This document shows, one piece after another, positions 7,821-16,330 of a DNA stretch of 41,711 nucleotides. Location of the stretch: assembly GCA_025362295.1 (NCBI GenBank), contig JANYGX010000016.1:1-41711 (forward strand), in the 5' to 3' direction. Positions within the stretch are counted from its first letter, which is position 1, and each line of letters begins with the position of its first letter. Position numbers and translations under genes: made by a program. The notes under the pieces were generated by a model. That model had not been told where the DNA came from. It did no database searches and worked only from the letters and a program-made list of their open reading frames with translations. This DNA is from Sphingomonadales bacterium (lineage in GTDB: Bacteria; Pseudomonadota; Alphaproteobacteria; Sphingomonadales; Sphingomonadaceae).

Positions 7821-10559
7821 TCATCCCACCTCAAAAACTGTTTCCCAGATTTTGCATACATCGGCTTTTGATTTTCGCAACAATTTTGCAAAAGCCGGAT
7901 AGCTTGCGCACCCTGCAGCTTTTGCAAACACGGGTTTGATAACAGCTGGCAAAGGATTTTGTGTTGCATCACCATGAAGGCACTGGCGGAGCACCACGCG
8001 TGCGGAGAGCATAAACGTCCAAGCTGTTGACAGATCGCTGGCATACCGATCAGAAATAAAACCGTTTCTTGCCAGCACTATCAATGCTTCGTCAATATTC
8101 GGTATTGGGCCGAGACCGTAACGCAGCATCAGGGCTTGCACGATAAATTCAAGATCAACCAATCCGCCTGGAGAAAGTTTTAAATCCCACGGGCCTTGAG
8201 GTGGTTTGTGTGTGTTAATATCTTTGCGCATATCAAGAATGTCAGTTTTGATTTTTTGCCAATCGTTAGTTATAGCTAATATTTGCTGGCAACTTAATAT
8301 GATATTTTGATCTGTGCCATAAACCAGTCGTGCGCGCGTTAACGCCATATGCTCCCATGTCCACGCATCTGATTTATGATATTGGGCAAAGCTTTCAATA
8401 TTAACAGCAAGCAAGCCTTTGTCGCCTGACGGGCGCAGACGTGTATCAATTTCCGCCATGACACCATGTGCATTGTGCGCGGTCAACCAGCTGATCAATC
8501 GCTGGCCTAAACGATTGTAATAATGCGTTGCTGTTAATGATGTTTTACCTGTTGATGCGGTGTCGTGTTTGCCTGAAAAAACAAAAATCATATCAAGGTC
8601 AGAGCCAGATGCCAGGACTTCGCCACCCCAACTGCCCATGGCAATGATATTGAAACCACCCCCGTGAATTTGACCATATAGTTTTTGGAAATCAGCCTCC
8701 GCGGCCTTTGCTAAATGCTGCACACTCACATCCGCAAGGTAAGCGAGCGCTTTGGCGGCATGAAACCCTGAGAGCACACCATTGATGAGCTGCACACCCA
8801 CCTGAAATTTCTTTTCAGCAAGCCAGCGCGCTGTAGTTTCCTGTGGATTGACACGGCCACTATCAATCAGTGTTGTTAAATCCACTTTCAATATCTCTAT
8901 ATTGTCCACTGGTTCGTGAAAGCGCGTGTCAAACATGGCATCAAGTAAATCCGGTTGACGCGACAAAACATCTCCAAGCTTTGGCGCCAATGCCAAAATA
9001 TCGAGCAGTGTTCTTAACAAGGCGCGATTGCAATCAAGAAGTTCCAGAAAAGCAACACCTGACGGCAAGCGTTCCAGAACATCATCAAAGCGTGCCAACG
9101 CAACTTTTGCATCAACAGCTTTTCTAAGATTTGAGAATATTTCCGGCATCAAGTTTTCAAGGGCTTGTTGTGCGCGTGGCGCCCGTAAAGCACGGTATCT
9201 GCCGGAGCGCCAGCGCCCAATCATCGCCTCAGCACTTGGTCCCATTTTGAAGGGCACCAGCATTTTTTTAAGAGCAAGTGCCTCGTGCGGAAATGTGAGA
9301 GAACCTGCATTTTTTTCGCCAAAGCGCCTTATATATAAATCTTGCACAGATTTCATATGGCTGATGACTTGCGCATCAAATGGCCCAAGCGCTTTAAAAC
9401 CTAAAAGCCGTGCAACTGATAAGCGCTCCTCAGCATCAACGGGCAGTGTGTGCGTTTGTTCATCGTGGCGCATTTGCAAGCGATGCTCGATAGTACGCCA
9501 AAATTTATAGCTTTCAATCAGACTTTTGGCTTCTGCTTGTGTCAGGTGGCCGGTCTTGGCGAGGATCATCAAGCCTTCAATTGTGTTGTTTATTCTCAGT
9601 TCCGGCTGTCTGCCGCCGTGTATAAGCTGCACCAATTGCAGCATGAATTCGATCTCGCGAATACAGCCTGGGCCGCGCTTGATATCAAGCCCGGCTGTGC
9701 GAACTTCATCCTGACCAAAGTGATCTGCCATACGCAATCGCAAATCATGAATATCTTTTATTGCAGTGAAATCCAGCGATTGTCGCCATATCCACGGGGT
9801 CAGGGCTCTCATGAAAGCTTGCCCGGCGGACACATCACCAGCAATAATGCGTGCGCGCGTGAACGCGGCGCGCTCCCACGTCTGTGCCATATTATGATAG
9901 TAAACCTCTGCAGCAATCATTGAAAGCGCCACGGGCATAACATTTGGATCTGGCCGCAATCTTAAGTCAACGCGCGCCACATAACCCTCAGCGGATCTTT
10001 GATCGAGTATTCTTGAAAATTGCTGCACAACTTTTACAAGCTCATGTGTTGCATCGCCACCATCCGTAGAAAAAATCTTACGCTCATCAAAAATAAAAAT
10101 CAGGTCAATATCGCTTGAATAGTTCAGCTCTCGCCCGCCAAGTTTGCCAAGTCCAAGGCAAACAAGTCCAGCTTCTTTCACAGCATCGGGTTTAAGTTTT
10201 TTAAGGGTTTTTCCAGCTAAAAATAACTTGCCATCTTTTAAAGCTGGCCAAAGGGCTGAATAAAGTGCGCACGCTATCGCCGCATCAGCAAAATCGCTTA
10301 AGGCAAGCGTTGCCTGTTCAAGCGACCATTTGCCACCAATATCAGCCAGTGCAACAATCAAGGCAGTTTGTGCTCTTGAATGCCTGAGATTGCCGATATC
10401 AAGCTTATCGATCAAGTTTTTCATCATCACGTCAGGCCCGTGAGTGGCCAGATTATGCACCACAGAACCATGGTCGCGGATGAGATTTTTTAAAAACGGT
10501 GCTTCAGTAGCAGCCAGAAATGCAGCCTTTTCAACCCAGTTTGTTGTTTTAGCCTTCAT
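7821..10559 (-). CDS. glnE: Bifunctional glutamine synthetase adenylyltransferase/adenylyl-removing enzyme
   Basis: A 912-residue protein controlling glutamine synthetase by adding or removing AMP on a tyrosine according to nitrogen status signalled by PII. Both nucleotidyltransferase halves are visible. The N-terminal (removing) half has GLGKLGGRELNYSSDIDLIF near 136-155, with metal-binding Asp150 and Asp152. The C-terminal (adenylylating) half has AMGSWGGEVLASGSDLDMIF near 640-660. Each is followed by its all-helical bundle (for example GPGCIREIEFMLQLVQLIHG and SPGGLVDLEFIVQALMLRYG). Length is slightly under the 946 residues of the Escherichia coli enzyme. The gene is divergent from the AsmA-like gene across 62 bases and upstream of bcp. 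Confidence 0.97.
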   Translation of the reverse strand: MKAKTTNWVEKAAFLAATEAPFLKNLIRDHGSVVHNLATHGPDVMMKNLIDKLDIGNLRHSRAQTALIVALADIGGKWSLEQATLALSDFADAAIACALYSALWPALKDGKLFLAGKTLKKLKPDAVKEAGLVCLGLGKLGGRELNYSSDIDLIFIFDERKIFSTDGGDATHELVKVVQQFSRILDQRSAEGYVARVDLRLRPDPNVMPVALSMIAAEVYYHNMAQTWERAAFTRARIIAGDVSAGQAFMRALTPWIWRQSLDFTAIKDIHDLRLRMADHFGQDEVRTAGLDIKRGPGCIREIEFMLQLVQLIHGGRQPELRINNTIEGLMILAKTGHLTQAEAKSLIESYKFWRTIEHRLQMRHDEQTHTLPVDAEERLSVARLLGFKALGPFDAQVISHMKSVQDLYIRRFGEKNAGSLTFPHEALALKKMLVPFKMGPSAEAMIGRWRSGRYRALRAPRAQQALENLMPEIFSNLRKAVDAKVALARFDDVLERLPSGVAFLELLDCNRALLRTLLDILALAPKLGDVLSRQPDLLDAMFDTRFHEPVDNIEILKVDLTTLIDSGRVNPQETTARWLAEKKFQVGVQLINGVLSGFHAAKALAYLADVSVQHLAKAAEADFQKLYGQIHGGGFNIIAMGSWGGEVLASGSDLDMIFVFSGKHDTASTGKTSLTATHYYNRLGQRLISWLTAHNAHGVMAEIDTRLRPSGDKGLLAVNIESFAQYHKSDAWTWEHMALTRARLVYGTDQNIILSCQQILAITNDWQKIKTDILDMRKDINTHKPPQGPWDLKLSPGGLVDLEFIVQALMLRYGLGPIPNIDEALIVLARNGFISDRYASDLSTAWTFMLSARVVLRQCLHGDATQNPLPAVIKPVFAKAAGCASYPAFAKLLRKSKADVCKIWETVFEVG

Positions 10560-10621
10560 TGTTGTGGTTTCATCGATTAATAGATCACAATATTTGTCTT
10601 CAACAGCTATATTTATAGACC

Positions 10622-13600
10622 ATGATCCGCAAAAAGCCCATTATCATTGTTACCACTCTTGGTGCCTTATTCATTGTTTGCATCATCGCAACCTATGAGT
10701 GGCTGGCAAACCAGACCTATGATATCACGCGCTTTGGACCACGGCTGGAACAAGCTGTGGCAACAGCCGTGCCGAGGTTGAAGGTCGATTTGCCGGAACT
10801 AACAGCCAGGCGAGACCCAATAAAAAAACTGATAGTGGTTACGGCAAAACATGTGCGTCTGCATCACGCCTTGATGACTGGCCCTGCGACACTGGATCAG
10901 CTGCTGATCAGACTTGATCAGGCGGCGTTACTTAAGAGTGTCGTGTCCATCGAAAGTGCTGAAGGGCATGGGTTTTATGGCAATATGAACGTTTCAATGA
11001 TAGATGTCTTGCACGCAAAAAACAATCATATCCCTATAACTATACCGTGGAACAAATCGCTCAACGCAGTTACTTTGAGGGATATAGTGCTAGACATAAC
11101 GGAAAGTGACAGTCGTGCACGTGTACACATCGTATCGCCAGGCGTGACCATAAAACGACAACTTTTACACAAGGCGGTTTTGGAAATAAATGCGAATGCC
11201 ACTGCAATGGGTTCAGGCAGCATATTGCAGGTAGCATCGGAAACAACGGCCAAGCCTTTTGGCTCGTGGAGCAGCGACATTAACCTGAAAGCCGAAAAAC
11301 CGAGCGCACTTGTTAAAGCGCTTTTTCCGCATATTGATATGCCAACTCTTTCAGCACCCGTAACACTAGATGCAAAAATCAGCAGTGCGCAGGAAACAAG
11401 CGTTAGCGCCTATTTGAAAACGGCAGATAGTTTATTTATGTGGCCAAAATTTTATGAAAAACCATTATTGTTCAAGAAATTATCGTTTAAGGCCAAATGG
11501 AAAACTGGCATGCCACATATCACTTTAGACGCATTTCAGGCAAATCTGAATGATGTTAGTCTGCAGGCAAATGCTGTTTTTAATCCAAAGACAATGGGCA
11601 ACAGCACCATCAAGGCAAATTTTGATCAAGCAAGTGTTGCCCAAATGTTATCACTCTGGCCAAAAACTGTCGCAGTTGGCGGCAAAACATGGGTTGCCCT
11701 AAATATATTGAAGGGTAGTATAAAAACTGGTGTATTTTCCCTTTTCAATAAATTGTTTTTGCTGGATTTTGATTTTGACAAACTCCGAGTAAACTACCGT
11801 GCACCTATGCCAATGCTGGAAAACGCGAGCGGACATGGACGCTTAACAGCCAAGCGCTTATCCTTGGCCGTTCAACATGGTGCCGTAGCAGGTTTGAACG
11901 TCACGCCTGCAACTGTCGTGTTGCAGGATATTGATCGTGGGGCTGGGAATTTACTGCTGACGATGCCGATTGTCGGAAGTGTGCCAGATGTGCTGGCATT
12001 GCTCGATCATCAACCGTTTCAGTTTATCAGTCGGTACGGTTTAAAACCGGAAACACTGGGTGGTAACATGAATGGGACATTGCATCTCAAATTTCCCCTG
12101 CTTAGCGATCTATCGTTCGATCAGATCATTCTCAATGCCAATGCGCAAACCAGTCACGCCAGTATACCCGATATATTTGCCAAGAAACCTCTTGCCAATG
12201 CCAATTTGCACTTTGTTATAACCGATCAGGGACTCGAAGCCAATGGCTCTGGCACCCTTGGCACACAGGCCATTGGCTTGCGCTGGCGAGAGGATTTTAC
12301 TGGCAGGAGCCAGACGCCAACGCAATATGACATTAAAGCCCCCACGTCGGTTGAAGCTTTGGCTTTGCTTGGTATTGATATAAGTGGTTTGGCTTCAGGT
12401 CCCCTTAATATGGACTTGCATTTGAATGGCCATAAAGGCGTCATTAGTGACGGCATCTTCGCAGCCGACATAAGCCGTACACAGGTAGAATTGCCGGTTT
12501 TTGGCATTGTCAAACCGGCTGGCGTCCGGGCCAGCTTAACCGGTGAGCTGCGGCAGGATGCACGCACGCTGTTTTTGAATAATATGGATCTTAACAGTGC
12601 TAGCGTGCAGACTAAATTATCAGGCACAATACCACTTGATACCGGACGTAACCATTTTGATATCAGCAGTTTTCATCTTGGTGAAACCCAACTTGCTGGC
12701 ACAGCAGATTATGCGGAAGGCACACCCTTGATGCTTAGTATCAAAGGTGGGACTCTTGATGTGCGAGAGAGTTTGCAGAAATGGCGGCACATAGTGCCAG
12801 TTTCAAAACCTGAGCCGTCATCGAACCTCAACACGCATGTAACGGCAAAGCTTGATAAGATCAGGCTTTACGACAATACTGATTTAGTCGCCGTTGCAGC
12901 AGATATGGATTTCAAAGACAGCACGCTCGTTGCTATGAACGCGAAGGCCAAACAATCTGGCGCTGATGTCATGACACGGCTTGTGAGCGTTAAAGGTCAG
13001 CGCAATATTTCGTTGCAAGCGTCGGATGCCGGAAGCATCGCGCGCGGTCTTAACCTATTTTCAGGCGGCAAAGGGGGTACACTTTTTGTCAATGCCGGGC
13101 TGCAGGGGCAGGGCGCTAGCCTTGCCATCAAAGGCACAGCGCAGATGAAAGATTTTCGCGTCATCAACACACCGGCATTGGCAAAACTACTCACTATTGC
13201 GTCTCTCACAGGTTTACGCGACATGGTCACCGGCAGGGGTATTCCATTCGATACAGTTGTTGTGCCTTTTGAGCTGAGGCGTGGCGTGTTTGATATACAC
13301 GGCGCCCGTGCAACAGGGGCATCGCTCGGCATTACACTGGAGGGTCAGGTTTTGCAGTCGCTTGGCAAGACCGATTTACGGGGCGTCATCACACCATCGT
13401 ACACATTGAACAGTGCGGTCGGCAACATTCCAGTGTTGGGCAAAGTGTTAACCGGTGGCAAAAATCAGGGGTTGATCGGCTTCAACTACCGCATTTCCGG
13501 ACCAGTCGAAGATCCCAAAATAATAGTCGCCAAGTCCAGTGGCCTGGCCTTCGGGCCGCTTCGGCAATTGTTTAAGGGCCATAAACCAGCCTTACGTGCG

Positions 13601-13630
13601 GAAAACGGGCCGTCTGGCGTGGCGAATTAA
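10622..13630 (+). CDS. Large AsmA/YhdP-like envelope protein
   Basis: A 1002-residue protein with a single N-terminal membrane anchor (about residues 7-27) after a basic MIRKKP start, followed by a long periplasmic region of repeating beta-rich segments. The C-terminus carries the conserved AsmA-like/DUF3971-type ending: SLTGLRDMVTGRGIPFDTVV, VFDIHGARATGASLGITLEG, VGNIPVLGKVLTGGKNQGLI and YRISGPVEDPKI. Proteins of this group (YhdP, TamB, AsmA) are thought to form grooved bridges carrying phospholipids between inner and outer membranes. No obvious Shine-Dalgarno precedes the ATG. The promoter region is shared with glnE. Specific paralogue identity is uncertain, so no symbol is given. Confidence 0.88.
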   Translation: MIRKKPIIIVTTLGALFIVCIIATYEWLANQTYDITRFGPRLEQAVATAVPRLKVDLPELTARRDPIKKLIVVTAKHVRLHHALMTGPATLDQLLIRLDQAALLKSVVSIESAEGHGFYGNMNVSMIDVLHAKNNHIPITIPWNKSLNAVTLRDIVLDITESDSRARVHIVSPGVTIKRQLLHKAVLEINANATAMGSGSILQVASETTAKPFGSWSSDINLKAEKPSALVKALFPHIDMPTLSAPVTLDAKISSAQETSVSAYLKTADSLFMWPKFYEKPLLFKKLSFKAKWKTGMPHITLDAFQANLNDVSLQANAVFNPKTMGNSTIKANFDQASVAQMLSLWPKTVAVGGKTWVALNILKGSIKTGVFSLFNKLFLLDFDFDKLRVNYRAPMPMLENASGHGRLTAKRLSLAVQHGAVAGLNVTPATVVLQDIDRGAGNLLLTMPIVGSVPDVLALLDHQPFQFISRYGLKPETLGGNMNGTLHLKFPLLSDLSFDQIILNANAQTSHASIPDIFAKKPLANANLHFVITDQGLEANGSGTLGTQAIGLRWREDFTGRSQTPTQYDIKAPTSVEALALLGIDISGLASGPLNMDLHLNGHKGVISDGIFAADISRTQVELPVFGIVKPAGVRASLTGELRQDARTLFLNNMDLNSASVQTKLSGTIPLDTGRNHFDISSFHLGETQLAGTADYAEGTPLMLSIKGGTLDVRESLQKWRHIVPVSKPEPSSNLNTHVTAKLDKIRLYDNTDLVAVAADMDFKDSTLVAMNAKAKQSGADVMTRLVSVKGQRNISLQASDAGSIARGLNLFSGGKGGTLFVNAGLQGQGASLAIKGTAQMKDFRVINTPALAKLLTIASLTGLRDMVTGRGIPFDTVVVPFELRRGVFDIHGARATGASLGITLEGQVLQSLGKTDLRGVITPSYTLNSAVGNIPVLGKVLTGGKNQGLIGFNYRISGPVEDPKIIVAKSSGLAFGPLRQLFKGHKPALRAENGPSGVAN

Positions 13631-13674
13631 CGCTATACCGCTGCCACTTGCATCGCGTATAGACGTTCATACTA

Positions 13675-13692
13675 CTGTAATATATCAGCCAG
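13675..13692 (+). promoter_or_regulatory. Candidate PhoB box upstream of psiF-like gene
   Basis: CTGTAAT ATAT CAGCCAG agrees with CTGTCAT-AWAW-CTGTCAT at 14 of 18 positions. The first half-site and spacer are nearly perfect and the second is weaker. It ends 49 bases before the psiF-like start codon. AT-rich hexamers follow (GATAAT at 13695), but spacing to a -10 is not ideal. The downstream gene belongs to a family whose E. coli member is PhoB-regulated. Confidence 0.45.
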
Positions 13693-13741
13693 TAGATAAT
13701 AAATGCTACTAACAACTAAATATTCACATGGAGAAATGAGA

Positions 13742-14095
13742 ATGACAAAAACAATATTTGCTGGTCTTGCACTGGCTGCTCTTATGTCCGTTGGCGCGAC
13801 AGCTCAAACCAGTGCACCAATGGCTGATACAAAAGCCACAGTTGCTGCTGCACCGGCCAAGGTCGTTGATACTGCCAAACCAAACATGGGCAAGGTATCG
13901 ACGATGGGTAAAATGGATAAACTAGGTAAAGCTGACACAAAGGTAAAAGCCAAAGCCGACACCAAAATGGCATCGACAAAAGGCAAAGATGCACCGCGCA
14001 CTGAAAAATCATTGGCCTGCTCGAAAGATGCCGATGGCAAGAAATTACATGGCAAAGCTCGTAAAGATTTTATGAGCACCTGCAAAAAAGCCTAA
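13742..14095 (+). CDS. PsiF-domain secreted small protein
   Basis: A 117-residue protein. The start at 13742 has GGAG eight bases upstream; in-frame codons at 13703 and 13736 are less well placed. Residues 1-22 (MTKTIFAGLALAALMSVGAT then AQ) are a Sec signal peptide. The middle is low-complexity and rich in Lys, Ala, Asp and Thr (repeated KADTK and KMDK). Residues 89-117 match the PsiF motif: a pair of cysteines around LHGKARKDFMSTCKKA, as in the phosphate-starvation-inducible protein PsiF. Biochemical function of PsiF is unknown. Normal PsiF has two such motifs; only one is seen here. A terminator follows, so it is a single-gene unit next to a PstS-fold gene. Confidence 0.82.
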   Translation: MTKTIFAGLALAALMSVGATAQTSAPMADTKATVAAAPAKVVDTAKPNMGKVSTMGKMDKLGKADTKVKAKADTKMASTKGKDAPRTEKSLACSKDADGKKLHGKARKDFMSTCKKA

Positions 14096-14120
14096 CTTTA
14101 CATTTTAATATGACACGATA

Positions 14121-14148
14121 AAGCGCTGGAGTAATCCGGCGCTTTTTT
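14121..14148 (+). terminator. Rho-independent terminator after psiF-like gene
   Basis: Ten-base-pair stem (AAGCGCTGGA at 14121-14130 with TCCGGCGCTT at 14135-14144, one G-U pair), GTAA tetraloop and a run of six T. Confidence 0.9.
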
Positions 14149-14313
14149 CTTGTGAGGTGTTATGGAAAAATTTTTAATGTGCACTTGTAAAGTTATTATC
14201 ATTCATATTTTTAATACATATCTTTCAAAAACCACAAGAAAACTATAGCGTTTAAAATCATAAAAAATCTCAAGCCAAATTAAAAAATCAGCCTGAAATA
14301 CGTTTCTTTTCAT

Positions 14314-14347
14314 ATGTCATAAAGGCGTAATAGTTAAGAGTTATTAA
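14314..14347 (+). promoter_or_regulatory. Candidate PhoB box and -10 for the PstS-like gene
   Basis: ATGTCAT AAAG GCGTAAT (14314-14331) agrees with the PhoB box at 13 of 18 positions. TATTAA (14342-14347) begins ten bases after it, the spacing typical of PhoB-activated promoters in which the box replaces the -35. The leader to the start codon would be about 100 bases. Confidence 0.45.
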
Positions 14348-14367
14348 CCTTTGGTGAGGAATGACTT

Positions 14368-14387
14368 ATCACATATACAAATGTGAT
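14368..14387 (+). other. Small leader hairpin or operator-like palindrome
   Basis: ATCACAT (14368-14374) and ATGTGAT (14381-14387) are perfect inverted repeats around a six-base loop, followed by CATTTTT. This could be an operator half-site pair or an RNA hairpin in the leader of the PstS-like gene; function unknown. Confidence 0.35.
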
Positions 14388-14453
14388 CATTTTTCAAAGT
14401 GTCAGGCATGGTGTTTGGTACTTATCATTCAAAATCTGAGAAGGTTCTAAATT

Positions 14454-16010
14454 ATGAATATTATGAAATCTTTTTTGCTGGCGGCCGTATCGGTAGCAGC
14501 AACAACAGGGGCTGGCAGCTTTACTGCCAACGCTTCAACACTCGTTGCTGGCGGCAGCTCGCTGGTCGGCCCATACGTAGCACGCGCTTTCGATTGCTTC
14601 GGTGCTTACACAAACACAGCCCCTTCAGTCGTTGTGACTGATTTGCCTTTTATCTTTCTTGGCAACGCTTGCAAAAGCGCTGCACTGCCACAAATCGAGC
14701 CAAGCACTGTCCTCAGCTACGATAGCGTTGGTTCTGGTAACGGCGTTAAAGGTATTACTTTCCATAATGCCGCTCAATATGGCACGGGTCGTACAGGTGC
14801 ACCGGCTTATTCAGGTTCAGACAACCCAATCACAGCGGCCGATCTTGCGCAATTTGTAACCACTGGTGGCGGCACATTGAATGCAAACAACACAGTCACA
14901 GGCGGCGCTTACGGTAATTTGGTTCAAATTCCAGAAATCGTAGCACCAGTTACCGTTTCGTTCTCACCAACATATATTGATGCATCAGGCACAGTGCGTA
15001 AATTTAACTTTAAGAACGCACCAACCACCAAGAGTGTTGTTCTTAAAACACTTAAATTGCGGATGACGGCACCAGCTGGTGTTGCTTCAGTGTGCTCGAT
15101 TGCAACGGGTGTTACAAAAGATTGGTTTGGTGCAGACATGACAGCCGCCAATGGTGGTGTGTCCCTGCGTGCTGTAGGCGACACTACAGCCTCATTGCCA
15201 ATCAAACTGGTTGGTCGTGCAGATAAATCTGGTACAACACAATTGTTCACACGGGCATTGGCCAACCAATGTGGTAGCACAATTTACCCGACACTTGCTG
15301 GTGATTCAACAATCGATGTAAGCGGCATCAACGGTCGCATGCCAGCAGGCACAGCCTATACATTGGTATCAGGCAGCGGTGGTGTTGTTGGCGCATTGCA
15401 AGCTGGTACAGCGGCCACGGTAAATGGCGGCATTGGCTATGTCGGACCAGACTTCGTATTGCCAGCTGTTTTGGCTCTCGTTCCTGCCACAACCACAACC
15501 GTTATTTCGGCTGACTTGATCAACTCAAATAACAACATCGCCTATTCACCTAATGCTGCTAACGCGGTAAAAGCTTTTGCTGCATTGGCAACTGCCACAC
15601 CAGCCTTCGGTTTGCCAGCTATTCACCCATTACCAGCTACTATCGACCTCAACCCGCTGGACTATGTTCCAACCAATCTAAACTCAGCGGTTGCTAACCC
15701 AGCCACTAACTATCCGATCTTTGGCACATCGCAGATTGATGCGTACACATGCTATGCTGATGCAACACTCGCCGCATCGGTAGTGAAAAGCCTCAAACTG
15801 TTAGAAGGCAGCCTTGGCACAACCGTTCCATTGAACAAAGTGTTTACCGATGCCGTAAACGGTATTGCTGGTAAAGCCGGTCTTGGTTCATTGCCAGCCA
15901 CATGGCAGGCATTTATCAACAAAACCTACCTGTCCGGCGGTAAAACCGGCATCAGCGGCATTGGCGCAAGCTCAGCCAACGTATCGTGCAAAACAGCCAC
16001 AGGCGCTTAA
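14454..16010 (+). CDS. PstS-fold periplasmic/secreted phosphate-binding-like protein
   Basis: A 518-residue exported protein. Residues 1-27 form a signal peptide ending in ANA. The mature part shows the landmarks of the PstS/DING family: LVAGGSSLVGP at the N-terminus, YDSVGSGNGVKGI near 89, GSDNPIT in the position of the phosphate-contacting loop, a VQIPEIVAPVTVSF strand, VGRADKSGTTQLFTRAL near 255-271 and GGIGYVGPDF. It is longer than typical PstS (about 320-350) because of inserts in the C-terminal half. No pstC, pstA or pstB genes are in the window, so it may not feed a Pst transporter. PstS-fold proteins also include secreted phosphate binders and the LapA/DING phosphatase encoded near the PdtA exoprotein in Pseudomonas aeruginosa. 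The flanking terminators make it monocistronic. Confidence 0.8.
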   Translation: MNIMKSFLLAAVSVAATTGAGSFTANASTLVAGGSSLVGPYVARAFDCFGAYTNTAPSVVVTDLPFIFLGNACKSAALPQIEPSTVLSYDSVGSGNGVKGITFHNAAQYGTGRTGAPAYSGSDNPITAADLAQFVTTGGGTLNANNTVTGGAYGNLVQIPEIVAPVTVSFSPTYIDASGTVRKFNFKNAPTTKSVVLKTLKLRMTAPAGVASVCSIATGVTKDWFGADMTAANGGVSLRAVGDTTASLPIKLVGRADKSGTTQLFTRALANQCGSTIYPTLAGDSTIDVSGINGRMPAGTAYTLVSGSGGVVGALQAGTAATVNGGIGYVGPDFVLPAVLALVPATTTTVISADLINSNNNIAYSPNAANAVKAFAALATATPAFGLPAIHPLPATIDLNPLDYVPTNLNSAVANPATNYPIFGTSQIDAYTCYADATLAASVVKSLKLLEGSLGTTVPLNKVFTDAVNGIAGKAGLGSLPATWQAFINKTYLSGGKTGISGIGASSANVSCKTATGA

Positions 16011-16040
16011 GCTATAGTCTGAAGTAAAAGGCAATACAGG

Positions 16041-16071
16041 CACCCCCGGCTCGCGCTGGGGGTGTTTTTTT
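16041..16071 (+). terminator. Rho-independent terminator after the PstS-like gene
   Basis: GC-rich stem (CACCCCCGG at 16041-16049 with CTGGGGGTG at 16056-16064, one G-U pair), six-base loop and seven T. Confidence 0.92.
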
Positions 16072-16202
16072 GGGCTAAGCTTATGCTCGACATGTGTAGC
16101 TACCATAACCAGAGAGCCATAAGTTTTTGCCTAAAAATTATACCGAAAATATGGTGGACAATGACAATCAAAAACGAAATGTTTCAATTTTGTGTAATTT
16201 TT

Positions 16203-16220
16203 ATGAACCTTTTATGACAT
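16203..16220 (-). promoter_or_regulatory. Candidate PhoB box (reversed) upstream of the giant exoprotein gene
   Basis: Read on the minus strand, ATGTCAT AAAA GGTTCAT agrees with the PhoB box at 14 of 18 positions and at 14 of 18 with the site at 14314-14331. It lies 110 bases before the exoprotein start but points away from it, which weakens its case as a direct activator site. Confidence 0.35.
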
Positions 16221-16330
16221 TGTTTTAACTACGTTTTTTCGCTTTATTGCCGAGTTTAATGTGGCATTTGATGATCAAACCAGGTAATAGTTGATAAAGT
16301 ATTAAGCACACATTCAGCACGGATTTTATC

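Larger units (their letters stand above)
14096..14453 (+). other. 358-base regulatory gap between psiF-like and PstS-like genes
   Basis: Strongly AT-rich and without a credible gene. It holds the psiF terminator (14121-14148), a PhoB-box-like site with a correctly spaced -10 (14314-14347), a small hairpin (14368-14387) and the AAGG ribosome-binding site (near 14440) of the next gene. Confidence 0.6.
16011..16330 (+). other. 320-base regulatory gap before the giant exoprotein gene
   Basis: Contains the terminator of the PstS-like gene (16041-16071) and then an AT-rich leader with a reversed PhoB-box-like site (16203-16220). No credible gene is present, and no sigma70 promoter stands out. GGA seven bases before the ATG at 16331 may serve as a weak ribosome-binding site. 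Confidence 0.5.
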
